Notes under the pieces: generated by a model
Seen by the model: only the letters and a program-made list of their open reading frames with translations
The model's database searches: none
What the model was told of the DNA's origin: nothing
Shown here: positions 12,295 to 21,211 of the stretch, in pieces
Numbering within the stretch: the first letter of the stretch is position 1
Layout of the letters: every line of letters begins with the position of its first letter
Translations under genes and position numbers: made by a program
Source of the DNA: a virus
IMG/VR virus record: IMGVR_UViG_3300028025_004617
Span: 1 to 64,000 of that record
DNA length: 64,000 nt
Strand: one strand, 5' to 3'

Positions 12295-14633
12295 GATATT
12301 TTAGTTGTAATAAAATCTATGGAGGATACATTATCCTCCTTTTTTATCATAACAATATTATCCGACCAGTTACGGATTAAAGAATTATGTGATATTACTA
12401 ATATATGGTCAAAATAGTTTTTAATTTTCTTAAAAAATTCTCCCACCATTTCAAGGTTTTCATCTGCAATTTTACCAAAGACCTCATCCATTACAACGAT
12501 GTTAGGTTTTGGTAACGAGGATATTTTAGTTAATACACTACGTAACGCTAATGAGGATATCGTTCTTTCGTAACCAGAACCCGAATTAAGGGGTTTAACC
12601 ACTCGGGTCTCAGTATCTATCATAATAAATTCAACCTCATTCTTATCGTTTACATTCAACTCTAAAATGAAATGACAACTATCCACAAGTAACCTATACA
12701 ATTCTTGGTTAATCAATGGAATCATATTTTTCATGATTACTTTAGATATACCATTTTTACCATAGATTGTTAAGTAAATTTTAAATACGGCAAGTAAATC
12801 CTGTTCCGATTTAATCTTACTAATCAAATCATTATTAATACCAATCTTTTCTTTCGTGTTAGTGATGTTATTTTTGTGTTTTTCAATGTTTATACCTGTA
12901 ACACGAATATCGGCATTAGCGGTTTCAATTTGAGTTCTTAATCCGGTAACTAAAGAATCGATTTTTTGATTATCTTCTAACTTCTTTTTGTTATCGTCGT
13001 ATCTATCCAAACGTAATTGTTTAGCGTCTATCTCAACTTGTTTTTGTTCAACCTCTAATTCATATCTTTCTTTACGAAGTTTGTTTCTTTCGTATGTTTC
13101 AAACTCAGTCTTTAATTTGTCAAACGCTTCTGATTGTTCTTTTAACTTGTCAAACTCAATTTGATTTAATTCCAAGTCTTTAACAATATCTTCAATTTCT
13201 TTTTTAATCTTTTCGATTTCATCTGTATGATCAACTTCATCTAATGCACGATTACACGTTGGACAAACTGACCCCTCCTCAAATTTTTTGATTAACTTTT
13301 CTTTGTCAGCTTTTTCATATTTACCCGCAACTTCAATCCCTTGTAGGTCCGCCATTTGACCTCTGAGTTCTTTGTGTTCTTCCTCATGATAGTATTTTGA
13401 AGGTTCCACAACATTAATAGTATCGGCATTAGTTTGACTAGCATTTCTTTGGTTGGTTAAATCGTTAATTTCTCTTTGTAATAATGTTGGGTTAGTATTA
13501 ATTAGTTCTCTGTCAACATCATTGTTTCTTGAAGATAGTGCGTCGTCTCTCTCTCCTTCTAAACGTTTAAGTGTTTTTTCAAATCCAACTAAACTTTTTT
13601 CTAACTCTACGATTTGTTCTTCAGAATTTTTAATACTTTCCTGATATGTTTCATTATCAATTTCTAATTGTGTGATATTGTAAGTGTTAGAAACTAATTT
13701 TTTACTCCAATCATTAAAAATCTCTTTGGCAAATTCTTCCTTAAGTTTGAGACTTTCTAATCCCATAAACTTTGTTAAAATTTGTCCACGAGCTGTTGGT
13801 TTGGATTCGATTAACTCCTCGAGGTTATAACCAGTTGTTAGAATCGTAGATAGAAAATCCTCCTCCGTACCAATAGCCGAAGAAATGAATGCTTCAGTTT
13901 CTCTACGTTGTTCGCCAGATAAGTTTTCAATTGTCCCATCTTCTTTTTTCTTATAGAATTCTAATTCGTTTTTAACAGTATACTCTCCCGACTTACTCAT
14001 TTTACGAGAAGTCTTTCTTTCAATCACATAATCATCACCATCAATACTAATTTCACCACGAACAGTGACGTCATTTTTGTCTGTAAACCTATTAAAGATT
14101 TCGGCATTTGTTTTTGTCTTTGTTGTGGCATTGAAGAATAAGAACATTAAGAGGTCAACCGTAGATGTTGACTTACCCCCAAAGTTTTTAGGTGTTGATT
14201 CAATAACAGTAATACCATCAAGATTTGTAAAATCGATTACGTTATTATCACCAAACGATAAGAAGTTGGAGAACTCAACTTTTTTAATATACCATTTATT
14301 GTAACGAACTTTATTCTCATTTAACTTGTCAATTTGTGAATTTACTTTATTGTCAAGTCTATCCACTAATTCCCATTTAACATCAATCTTATTATCCTTA
14401 ATGAAATCTTTCATTAGATTTTTTTGATGTTGGTGGTCAAGTATATTATCACTAACCTCCAAAGATTCTAAACGTGTTTTATTTACGTTAGTTAAATTCT
14501 TAGTGATTACTGAAATATTTTTTGATTTGTATTTCTCCTGAAAATAAGATTTCACCCTTCTGATTTTCTCAGGGGTGAAATTCTCTGGTACGTCTTCCCA
14601 CGTAACCTTTATAAAAGGGTTGTTATAACTCAT
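12291..14633 (-). CDS. 46: SbcC/Rad50-type ATPase, gp46-like recombination nuclease subunit, 780 aa
   Basis: Walker A is at residues 148-156 (PKNFGGKST). A long coiled coil is interrupted by a zinc hook CPTC at 457-460. The ABC signature LNSGSGYERTISSLALRSVL and Walker B NIVVMDEVFGKI are near the C-terminus, followed by the H-loop VISHNS. With gp47 it forms the complex that resects DNA ends for recombination-dependent replication. It is about 200 residues longer than T4 gp46, mostly from an extra 110-residue N-terminal domain (VTWEDVPENFTPEKIRRVKS). The stop converges on the exonuclease stop in a shared TTAA. Confidence 0.93.
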   Translation of the reverse strand: MSYNNPFIKVTWEDVPENFTPEKIRRVKSYFQEKYKSKNISVITKNLTNVNKTRLESLEVSDNILDHQHQKNLMKDFIKDNKIDVKWELVDRLDNKVNSQIDKLNENKVRYNKWYIKKVEFSNFLSFGDNNVIDFTNLDGITVIESTPKNFGGKSTSTVDLLMFLFFNATTKTKTNAEIFNRFTDKNDVTVRGEISIDGDDYVIERKTSRKMSKSGEYTVKNELEFYKKKEDGTIENLSGEQRRETEAFISSAIGTEEDFLSTILTTGYNLEELIESKPTARGQILTKFMGLESLKLKEEFAKEIFNDWSKKLVSNTYNITQLEIDNETYQESIKNSEEQIVELEKSLVGFEKTLKRLEGERDDALSSRNNDVDRELINTNPTLLQREINDLTNQRNASQTNADTINVVEPSKYYHEEEHKELRGQMADLQGIEVAGKYEKADKEKLIKKFEEGSVCPTCNRALDEVDHTDEIEKIKKEIEDIVKDLELNQIEFDKLKEQSEAFDKLKTEFETYERNKLRKERYELEVEQKQVEIDAKQLRLDRYDDNKKKLEDNQKIDSLVTGLRTQIETANADIRVTGINIEKHKNNITNTKEKIGINNDLISKIKSEQDLLAVFKIYLTIYGKNGISKVIMKNMIPLINQELYRLLVDSCHFILELNVNDKNEVEFIMIDTETRVVKPLNSGSGYERTISSLALRSVLTKISSLPKPNIVVMDEVFGKIADENLEMVGEFFKKIKNYFDHILVISHNSLIRNWSDNIVMIKKEDNVSSIDFITTKIS
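12321..12345 (+). terminator. Rho-independent terminator of the + strand exonuclease
   Basis: Stem GGAGGATA / TATCCTCC (8 bp, perfect) with a CAT loop, followed by six T residues. It sits 27 bp past the exonuclease stop, entirely inside the last codons of the oppositely oriented gp46 gene. Confidence 0.8.
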
Positions 14634-14636
14634 TAA

Positions 14637-15293
14637 TTATACTACGTTTGCTCTTAATTTTAATCTCAATTCATCGGTAATTGGGATTAAATTTTGTGGT
14701 TTATAAATGTACAACTCCCATTCTTTTGTTATGGGGTTTAAATTCCAAATCTCGACATATTCTAACGGTATTGCTGCCCATAATTCCACTTCTCCGGTTG
14801 TAATTTTTCTCGACTGCTTGTTTGAGTATAGGACTTTTTTTCTATCATTCATAACTTCAGGATAAGCAATCATTATTTGTGTGACATCTTCATTTGTCCT
14901 AAGAAATATATTTTTATCCGCGTCAGTTTCAGTATACCAAAATTCACCGGCATATTTTCCTCTAAAGTAATAATGGTCACCATTTATCCAATAGTGATGC
15001 TTTCTTGGTGGTCTATTAAGTGTTTTAACTTTAATTTGTGGGTCCCCATCTCTTAAGAAGTTACTGAACCTATAATCTTGTATATAATCTCCCTCACATT
15101 GACCATTTTCAATTTCAATTGCAGCATATTTTGGGTGATTTAAAATTTGTAAATCAATCATAAATTCATATGGATTTGATATTACGTCCCAATCCGGTTT
15201 AATTTTCTTTAACGCCGCAATTACTTTTTTTCTATGTGCTTCATCTTTAGGAGTCACCTTTGACCCATCTTTCATATTTCCGTATAGTGCCAT
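14637..15293 (-). CDS. Hypothetical protein, 218 aa
   Basis: The frame runs up to 15317 but an ATG at 15291-15293 gives MALYGNMKDG and the TAATATG junction seen elsewhere in this genome. The sequence is mixed alpha/beta with many Trp/Tyr. The segment EFMIDLQILNHPKYAAIEIENG vaguely recalls an endonuclease core (D ... E-x-E) but no full motif is present. It lies between gp46 and a small membrane protein. Function not assigned. Confidence 0.6.
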   Translation of the reverse strand: MALYGNMKDGSKVTPKDEAHRKKVIAALKKIKPDWDVISNPYEFMIDLQILNHPKYAAIEIENGQCEGDYIQDYRFSNFLRDGDPQIKVKTLNRPPRKHHYWINGDHYYFRGKYAGEFWYTETDADKNIFLRTNEDVTQIMIAYPEVMNDRKKVLYSNKQSRKITTGEVELWAAIPLEYVEIWNLNPITKEWELYIYKPQNLIPITDELRLKLRANVV

Positions 15294-15294
15294 A

Positions 15295-15606
15295 TTATTT
15301 AATTCTACTTTCTTCAAAAAACTCGATTATGGCATTAATTGCCCAAACTACTCCTGCCGTAAACATCCCATCAAAAAATAGATAAGAAATCCACGGACCT
15401 TCAAAATAATGATTTGTTAAACCACCAAAAACAAGTGACATAAAAAATCCAACCCATGTTGATGTACAAAGTGTACAACTAATTAAGTCACCGAAAAATT
15501 TAGAATGTTTCTTTATCCAATCTCTTTGATTGTCGAAAATTTTACCCCATACAAGAATTGATGTCATTCCGTATGCTGCCAATGCCCAAAAAACTAATAA
15601 TGCCAT
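15295..15606 (-). CDS. DUF1360-like membrane protein, 103 aa
   Basis: Hydrophobic helices at about residues 2-20, 47-63 and 75-94 with a basic loop between. The segment LISCTLCTSTWVGFFMSLVF carries the C-x-x-C-x-x-x-W pattern of DUF1360 proteins, small membrane proteins found in bacteria and phages with no known activity. A candidate TTTG-N19-TATATTTT promoter precedes it. Confidence 0.65.
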   Translation of the reverse strand: MALLVFWALAAYGMTSILVWGKIFDNQRDWIKKHSKFFGDLISCTLCTSTWVGFFMSLVFGGLTNHYFEGPWISYLFFDGMFTAGVVWAINAIIEFFEESRIK

Positions 15607-15624
15607 AATATTTTATTTATAGAA

Positions 15625-15655
15625 AAAATATAACAAAATAAATTGATAAAACAAA
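15625..15655 (-). promoter_or_regulatory. Candidate Bacteroidota-type promoter before the DUF1360-like gene
   Basis: TTTG (15655-15652) then 19 nt then TATATTTT (15632-15625), ending 18 nt before ATG 15606. The spacing equals that seen before the sigma gene. It would also drive the downstream 218-aa and gp46 genes. Confidence 0.4.
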
Positions 15656-15656
15656 A

Positions 15657-16214
15657 TTATTCGTCATATAATGATTTATTTTCGGTATTCTTAATTTGTC
15701 TATTTTGATTTAAACTTTCTAGTGATATTGTTATTCTATTGAGTTCTTCTTTTAGTTTGTTGTTTTCAATAGTCAATCTATCAACTTCTTGTGTATTAAT
15801 GACCTCAACAATTTTTTCAACTTCAATTTCTTTAATGACTTCTTTTATAATCGGTATTTCCTTAATAACTTCATTAACAATAGTCTCACCTTGTAAGTGA
15901 ACTTCTTTAACAATTTCAACAGGAACCTCAACTCTCACCTCTTTAATTACTTCTCGTATAGTTTCGACCGGTACTTCTTTTATTACTTCATAAGGTACTC
16001 TTATTTCCCTATCCACAATCACTTCTCTATCTACCGGAACTTCTTTTATAACCTCCACAATTGTCGAAATACCTAAAGGTGTTTCACCATACTTCAACAA
16101 AGAAAACCCTCTATCGAAGGTTTCCTGAGCAGTTTTAGTAATGTCTTTTATGTTGTTTAATTCACAATAAAGAACAAATTCTTTATCCAAGGTTAAGGTG
16201 TGTCTCTTTTCCAT
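15657..16214 (-). CDS. Protein with Val/Ile-Lys-Glu-Val-Pro repeats and coiled coil, 185 aa
   Basis: The first ATG is at 16214 (MEKRHTLTLDKEFVLY); the longer frame begins with a TTG. Residues 1-45 look like a small folded domain. Residues 52-140 consist of many variants of EVIKEVPV and VDREV, a repetitive alternating pattern. A coiled coil follows at about 145-178. Such repeats build extended or fibrous segments. The start overlaps the end of gp47 by 32 nt. A similar but shorter Val/Glu repeat occurs in the 213-aa protein at 9363. Function unknown. Confidence 0.6.
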   Translation of the reverse strand: MEKRHTLTLDKEFVLYCELNNIKDITKTAQETFDRGFSLLKYGETPLGISTIVEVIKEVPVDREVIVDREIRVPYEVIKEVPVETIREVIKEVRVEVPVEIVKEVHLQGETIVNEVIKEIPIIKEVIKEIEVEKIVEVINTQEVDRLTIENNKLKEELNRITISLESLNQNRQIKNTENKSLYDE

Positions 16215-17007
16215 CTTCAATGTCTTTAATATCGTTTATTGAGAAATGAAGAAATGGTTGTTCATTTGGTAAATCATGAAATGTATATTCATCAGTTTGT
16301 ACATCATAAATTCCGTACCCATGATGTTTAACCGTTTCACCAAAGTTCTGTTGAATTAGACTACCAACCATAATTGCCTTACCTCCATTTGGTAATGTGA
16401 ATTGTTGTCTTTTGTGTATGTCTCCACATAACAATAAATCTAAATCGTTAAAGTTTAATCTATCGTACGCATCTTCAAATTCAAATCCCAAATCAGTTGA
16501 CAATCCCATAATAGGTCCGTGGAATAAACCAACAGTTAATAATCCTTCTTGTTTTGTAAATTCAGGTCTCACATTGTGTTGGTATAATGAATAAACAACC
16601 CATTGGATGTTACCATCGGTATCAAGATAATCTCCACTATCTTTTAGATACGTTATATTTGGGTTGTCTAACAATTCAACAACTGGTGTGATACTATCCA
16701 TACGTTGTGTGTTATTCTCTAAGAAATCGTGATTACCCGGTATGATTACAACCTTACCAAAACGAGTTAACTCTTTTAAAAGCCAACTTGTTAATAATAA
16801 TTGTTCATTTGAGATATTAATTTTTTGATGTGCGATATCGCCCGCAATAACAATTCTAATTTCGTTGTGCGATATATTCTCATCTGCCCATTCTAAAAAT
16901 TTAACACTTAATTCATCTAACAATTTTTGAAATTGTTCTTTATACAAATCATGCATTTGAATTGTACGAATATGTAAGTCAGCAATATGTATAATTTTTT
17001 TTACCAT
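16183..17007 (-). CDS. 47: SbcD/Mre11-type nuclease, gp47-like, 274 aa
   Basis: Calcineurin-like metallophosphoesterase motifs appear in order: HIADLHIR (residues 7-14), VIAGDIAHQ (about 53-61), IPGNHDFLE (about 89-97), GLFHGPI (about 160) and LLCGDIHKRQ (about 192). These provide the two-metal site of the SbcD/Mre11/gp47 nuclease, partner of gp46 in DNA end resection. T4 gp47 is about 339 aa, so this is a compact version lacking part of the C-terminal capping domain. The stop region overlaps the repeat protein gene. Confidence 0.93.
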   Translation of the reverse strand: MVKKIIHIADLHIRTIQMHDLYKEQFQKLLDELSVKFLEWADENISHNEIRIVIAGDIAHQKINISNEQLLLTSWLLKELTRFGKVVIIPGNHDFLENNTQRMDSITPVVELLDNPNITYLKDSGDYLDTDGNIQWVVYSLYQHNVRPEFTKQEGLLTVGLFHGPIMGLSTDLGFEFEDAYDRLNFNDLDLLLCGDIHKRQQFTLPNGGKAIMVGSLIQQNFGETVKHHGYGIYDVQTDEYTFHDLPNEQPFLHFSINDIKDIEDGKETHLNLG

Positions 17008-17861
17008 CTTTTAATATATTTTGATAAGTCCATTGATAAAATTGTATTATTGATTTGTGGTGGAACTTTATATTCGTTAAAAGTACCATCTTCTTTTAAT
17101 AAAACAATAACATTTCCCAATAATTTTGTATCTTCAAACTTAGTTCCCTTTAACATTTTCAATAATAACCTACCATATAATGGAAGTTGTAAGTAATAAT
17201 GACCCAATGCGTTATCGTGGTAATTGTTAAATGGTGGATATAATTTACCCGTATAATGTTGAACTTCGAAGTTCTTTGGTTGGTTAGTTTTCCAATCTGT
17301 TGAAACGAATCCAAAACCATCTTTTTCTTTATTCATCATTAACCACACTTTATCTGGTTGACCAGTATATTGTTCTTCAGGATCACCCAATACAATTTCT
17401 GTATCCAACAAAACCGCACCACGTTCTAACATTAAATCAAGGAATTGTTTTCCCGCCATAATCATGTTATCACTTTTACGTTGTTGTTCATCATTAATTT
17501 CGAATATTGGTTTTCTTACTTCTTTGTAATTGTCAAATCGATTAATTAAATCACTCTCTAATTCAAAGTGTACCCTACTACCCATATTAGTTGATAGGTC
17601 ACCAGCTCGTTTCCATTCCGCAAGCAATTCTGCTTGCCCCTCAGGATCACCCTTAGACATTTTTAATGCCATACCTTCGGCATCAAATGGTTTATGAAAT
17701 TTCTTAATAATCTTAGATACTGACGGGAAATTTTTCTTCACCACTCCATCCACATCTTTCATAAAATAGATGTGTTCTTCCTCAATAAAAGTTAATTCAA
17801 TTTCTTTTCTTCTTTGTTCTAATAAATCCTTAATCTCTAATGAGATATCGTTTAAATTCAT
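17001..17861 (-). CDS. RecB/Cas4-like PD-(D/E)XK nuclease, 286 aa
   Basis: ATG 17861 (MNLNDISLEIKD) is chosen over an upstream TTG and gives a TAATATG junction with the primase stop. The nuclease core shows GSRVHFELE (motif with His), YTGQPDKVW (metal-binding Asp), VSTDWKTNQ (D-x-K) and the YYLQLPLYGRLL Gln/Tyr motif typical of RecB-type exonucleases. It lies between primase and gp47, so a role in recombination or DNA-end processing is likely. It is not part of classical T4 but such nucleases occur in other large phages. Confidence 0.85.
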   Translation of the reverse strand: MNLNDISLEIKDLLEQRRKEIELTFIEEEHIYFMKDVDGVVKKNFPSVSKIIKKFHKPFDAEGMALKMSKGDPEGQAELLAEWKRAGDLSTNMGSRVHFELESDLINRFDNYKEVRKPIFEINDEQQRKSDNMIMAGKQFLDLMLERGAVLLDTEIVLGDPEEQYTGQPDKVWLMMNKEKDGFGFVSTDWKTNQPKNFEVQHYTGKLYPPFNNYHDNALGHYYLQLPLYGRLLLKMLKGTKFEDTKLLGNVIVLLKEDGTFNEYKVPPQINNTILSMDLSKYIKRW

Positions 17862-17862
17862 A

Positions 17863-18801
17863 TTAATCAAGTTGTTTTAATTTATAATTGGTTAGGTCCC
17901 CCTGTAAATCGGCAATGTCTTTATCTCCTTCTAATTTCACAATCCAAACCTTTCCCATTAATTTACCACAATTAAGTTTGTGGTATAACTTTTCAGCATC
18001 CTCCCACGCATCGGGGTCCAACACTATTACTATTTTTTTTGCTTTCTCGTATAAAACGCTAAACAAATATTCACTCATAAACTTACCTAACATAGGTATT
18101 GAGTTTGGTATGAATATACTATCGAATGCACCCTCGACCAAATAAATTGTTTCATCCCAATTAACTAAGTATTCATTAAAGATGAGTATTTCTTTTTGTG
18201 CTTCGGGATTTTTATATTTCATTTTGGGTTTGTACAAGTATGAACGTGCGACAAAATAATTTATGTTATGATTTAAATCATATGATGGTATAACGATTCT
18301 ATTTTCATATTCACCACTATAACAAAATCCAATACTATACATTTGTAACATCACATCAGTAATGTTTCTTTTTTTAATGTATTGAAATGCTTGTTTATAT
18401 TGTGGTGTCATTTTAAGACCATTACTAGCATCTTTAAATGCCACAAATTCTTTAGGTAATTTTACAGGCTTATATACTCTTTTATTATCCTCATCATCTT
18501 CGGGTTTTAATAAAAGATAATTTTTTAATTGTTTCTTATTACCCCATTTTTTAATTAACTTGTATATCGATCCGTGTGTTTCATGTGTTTCCGCACATAC
18601 CCAACACTTATAAACACCATATTTGTAGTTAACTTCTAAATTACCTTTACCATCCCCATGTTCTAATCCTTTAATATCATGAGAACAAGTTGGGCAGTCA
18701 AATGATATTTGACCTTTATAGTCACTATGTGATTTGTAATCCCCTAAAATATCTTCGAGGATTTCAACAACAGCGGAATAATCTACTTCATTTTCGGTCA
18801 T
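17863..18801 (-). CDS. DnaG-type primase (gp61-like), 312 aa
   Basis: ATG 18801 (MTENEVDYSAVV) is used; the longer frame would start at a TTG and run through the terminator. An N-terminal zinc site is formed by CPTC and, about 30 residues on, CWVC. The TOPRIM core has IYLVEGAFDSI (Glu) and IVIVLDPDAWEDA (Asp-x-Asp). It would make RNA primers for lagging-strand synthesis together with the gp41-like helicase at 51.6 kb. The -7-like TATATTTG ends 5 nt before the ATG, suggesting a very short or absent leader. Confidence 0.88.
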   Translation of the reverse strand: MTENEVDYSAVVEILEDILGDYKSHSDYKGQISFDCPTCSHDIKGLEHGDGKGNLEVNYKYGVYKCWVCAETHETHGSIYKLIKKWGNKKQLKNYLLLKPEDDEDNKRVYKPVKLPKEFVAFKDASNGLKMTPQYKQAFQYIKKRNITDVMLQMYSIGFCYSGEYENRIVIPSYDLNHNINYFVARSYLYKPKMKYKNPEAQKEILIFNEYLVNWDETIYLVEGAFDSIFIPNSIPMLGKFMSEYLFSVLYEKAKKIVIVLDPDAWEDAEKLYHKLNCGKLMGKVWIVKLEGDKDIADLQGDLTNYKLKQLD

Positions 18802-18806
18802 ACTCA

Positions 18807-18814
18807 CAAATATA
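18807..18814 (-). promoter_or_regulatory. Candidate -7 element (TATATTTG) just before the primase start
   Basis: Exact TAnnTTTG match on the minus strand, 5 nt before ATG 18801 and just downstream of the resolvase terminator. If used, transcription would begin about at the start codon, giving a leaderless mRNA. Confidence 0.4.
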
Positions 18815-18829
18815 AGTAAAATAACTGAT

Positions 18830-18863
18830 AAAAAAAAATCCCCCGGAACACCACCTCCGAGGG
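18830..18863 (-). terminator. Rho-independent terminator between resolvase and primase genes
   Basis: Minus strand: CCCTCGGA, loop GGTGGTGT, TCCGGGGG (one A-C mismatch), then A and nine T residues. It is one of the strongest terminators in the window and ends the unit containing the RuvC-like gene. Confidence 0.85.
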
Positions 18864-18875
18864 AAACCAACCAAA

Positions 18876-18891
18876 AGTGTATTTCTACACT
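18876..18891 (-). terminator. Second small hairpin before the main terminator
   Basis: 6-bp stem AGTGTA / TACACT with a GAAA loop on the minus strand, followed by TTTT. It lies 12 bp ahead of the main terminator. It may assist termination or protect the 3' end. Confidence 0.4.
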
Positions 18892-18940
18892 CCCCGTCTA
18901 TCTTTATAAATATAACCTAAACTATCCGTAAATAAAAATT

Positions 18941-19558
18941 TTAGTTGCCGGATTTTTCTAATTTGTTCATATTAACATAACCAATCACACAACATGCCGC
19001 ATCGGCCATATCATAATTTTCTTTTTTAAGTGCACCATTTTTACCATACAACCAGTTAATGTCAGGACACACCGTATTAACGTGTTCCCAAATCACATGT
19101 TTCTTATCAATGTCTTTTGGGTATCCACCAAATAAAACATTACGACCTTTATCGTTTGGTCCCACTAAATCAGGGAATGCATATTTTCTTGAATTATATG
19201 TTGAAATAAATGTCGGTAATATTCCCAACACGTCGTAACAATTCTTTAAAATTAAAGTATTGTATCGTAACAAAGTTCCAATTGTGTAAATGTTATTTGA
19301 TTGTAATAATGGTTCCTCAATAATAACACGGGTAATCCCCATATTTTTATACCCTTCCAAATGTTTTTTGAAAGTATCCGCTTTTTTGATTAATTCCTCA
19401 ATCTTATCTTCTGGTTGTGGTTTAATTTTTGGTGAAAAGTGTGTTAACTCCAATAACTTAGAACCCGATATATCGAACAACGCAAACCCAATGGTTTTAG
19501 TTGAAATATCTAAACCAAGAATTTTAGGTTTGTTTTTAAATTTTACATCTATACTCAT
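18941..19558 (-). CDS. RuvC-like Holliday junction resolvase (RNase H fold), 205 aa
   Basis: RNase H-fold catalytic acidic residues are visible: Asp17 in ILGLDISTKTIGFALFD, Glu81/82 in RVIIEEPLL and Asp183/Asp186 in NYDMADAACCVIGY. This is the RuvC arrangement, also used by phage and poxvirus resolvases. It would cut branched DNA before packaging, taking the place of T4 gp49 (endonuclease VII), which is unrelated. The gene is followed by a double hairpin terminator. Confidence 0.82.
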   Translation of the reverse strand: MSIDVKFKNKPKILGLDISTKTIGFALFDISGSKLLELTHFSPKIKPQPEDKIEELIKKADTFKKHLEGYKNMGITRVIIEEPLLQSNNIYTIGTLLRYNTLILKNCYDVLGILPTFISTYNSRKYAFPDLVGPNDKGRNVLFGGYPKDIDKKHVIWEHVNTVCPDINWLYGKNGALKKENYDMADAACCVIGYVNMNKLEKSGN

Positions 19559-19594
19559 ATTAAAAGTTAATTTAAAAACGACAAAATGTAAAGC

Positions 19595-21184
19595 TTAGAA
19601 ATCTATTTTAACCGAAATAACTTGTGTACCCGTTCTTTCTAATGGTGTCACCAATTTACCGAAAACCAACGCTTCTTTATTAGAATTTAATAAAGCAACT
19701 TCAGTAATTCTTGGGTTACCTGTTTTAGTTGGGTTTTGTGATGTGGTAAACTTACCTGTTGGTAAATTGGCGTTGAATACCATTTCAGCTATGTCTGTTG
19801 ATCTTACCACACTTACATTACCAGGGAACGTTCTTTGATTACCAAAATATGGTGTAACACTATTCGATGTGTAATCGGTACCTGTAACATAATCTGATAA
19901 TAAGAATGTACTTGCCGCCGCGTAACTTGATTGGTCTATTGTGAAAGTGTATCCACCTGTTAAATTACTTAACGATGACCCACCCGCAGCAGTAGTAAAG
20001 TCCATTAATTTCCAAGATTCTGGATTTGGTTTACTACCATTATTTACTATTTGTGCTAAAATGTGAAATTTATTTGCAGTATATCCGTTATTTAAATTTG
20101 TAAAATCGTTACTATTAAATTTAACCGCAATACTATGTGGAGTCGTTTGTCCTGTAACTTTCATGAAGTAATTACATGGTAAACCATTTGAACTGTTTCC
20201 AGTTCCATTTGATACCATGTATGTCACCCATATTGTTTTACCCGTTGTCAAATCCGTTAACGGACTGTTAGTGACAATCGCACTTACTTTGGGTGCAGTT
20301 AATGTGTAACTTCTTTTTGAGTTAACGTCTAATGCTGCTACAATTTCTTCGTCATCAAAAACTATTGTTTTTTGGTTAAAGAATATTTTACCAACTCTAT
20401 TTGCAGTTGTTCCTGTACCATCAACTAAATCTCTATAATCAATTGTAAATCTTGAATGGTAATTTGAAACCATCTGTTTAGTTGTTCCACTCATATAGAA
20501 TGTTGCGCCTGCACTTGATGAATGATTTCTATGATACATTAATGTTGGTATTGTTACCTTAAAATAATCTTTGTCTGAAACCAAATTTGGTGAGGTATTT
20601 CCTGTATGTGTACTTATGTAGTCATCATATTTAAAAAATCTATATGGGTCTGAGGTTATACCACTTTGTGTATAGTGTAATAGTGCAATACATTTTTGTT
20701 CTTCAGGAGTGATTGTCACAATTTCGTTCATTGTATTAACAATAGTTGTTCCTGTATTTTGTGTTTGACCTAATGAAGAATTATAACCTAAGAACTCTTT
20801 AGTTCCCGTGTGTACATTACTAACATACCCCGTTAACGCTCTTGAATTTGTTGGTAATCCGATTGGTTTTTGATCCCATACAACATTTACCGTCCACCCA
20901 CTATCTGGATCCATTACATTTCTACATGATTGTAAGAATGACGATTGTACCGGAACACCATATAATGTTGACCCACTATTTGTGTACCATAGTGGATATT
21001 TTACATTAACATCCTTGTCAAATGGTGCAAATACACTTTGAGTTGTTACTCCACTATAATTGTATTCCGAATCACCTACCGCAAAGTAACTTATTACAAA
21101 ATTACCTTTTGAAATTGCGTCTCTACCTTTCTGTGTTAATCTTGCAGCTACTGTTGCCGAATATGTTGTATTTAAGAAGCTCAT
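19595..21184 (-). CDS. Tail/baseplate structural protein, 529 aa
   Basis: The N-terminus LTQKGRDAISKGNFVISYFA resembles the start of baseplate-region proteins in large T4-like phages. The rest is beta-rich and Gly/Thr/Ser/Asn-rich, as in virion proteins. No enzymatic motif is seen. It is the last gene of the 28 kb structural block. AATATTTATA ends exactly 4 nt before the ATG. Confidence 0.65.
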   Translation of the reverse strand: MSFLNTTYSATVAARLTQKGRDAISKGNFVISYFAVGDSEYNYSGVTTQSVFAPFDKDVNVKYPLWYTNSGSTLYGVPVQSSFLQSCRNVMDPDSGWTVNVVWDQKPIGLPTNSRALTGYVSNVHTGTKEFLGYNSSLGQTQNTGTTIVNTMNEIVTITPEEQKCIALLHYTQSGITSDPYRFFKYDDYISTHTGNTSPNLVSDKDYFKVTIPTLMYHRNHSSSAGATFYMSGTTKQMVSNYHSRFTIDYRDLVDGTGTTANRVGKIFFNQKTIVFDDEEIVAALDVNSKRSYTLTAPKVSAIVTNSPLTDLTTGKTIWVTYMVSNGTGNSSNGLPCNYFMKVTGQTTPHSIAVKFNSNDFTNLNNGYTANKFHILAQIVNNGSKPNPESWKLMDFTTAAGGSSLSNLTGGYTFTIDQSSYAAASTFLLSDYVTGTDYTSNSVTPYFGNQRTFPGNVSVVRSTDIAEMVFNANLPTGKFTTSQNPTKTGNPRITEVALLNSNKEALVFGKLVTPLERTGTQVISVKIDF

Positions 21185-21188
21185 ATTT

Positions 21189-21198
21189 TATAAATATT
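21189..21198 (-). promoter_or_regulatory. AATATTTATA motif, 4 nt before ATG 21184
   Basis: Coding-strand AATATTTATA followed by AAAT and ATG. Identical motif and spacing to the 33851 gene. Confidence 0.5.
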
Positions 21199-21211
21199 TT
21201 TTAATTTAATT

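Noticed and set aside
18802-18870. Longer primase start (23 extra residues, MVSLGGG...)
   Set aside because: It begins with TTG and runs through the terminator hairpin; ATG 18801 fits the family start.
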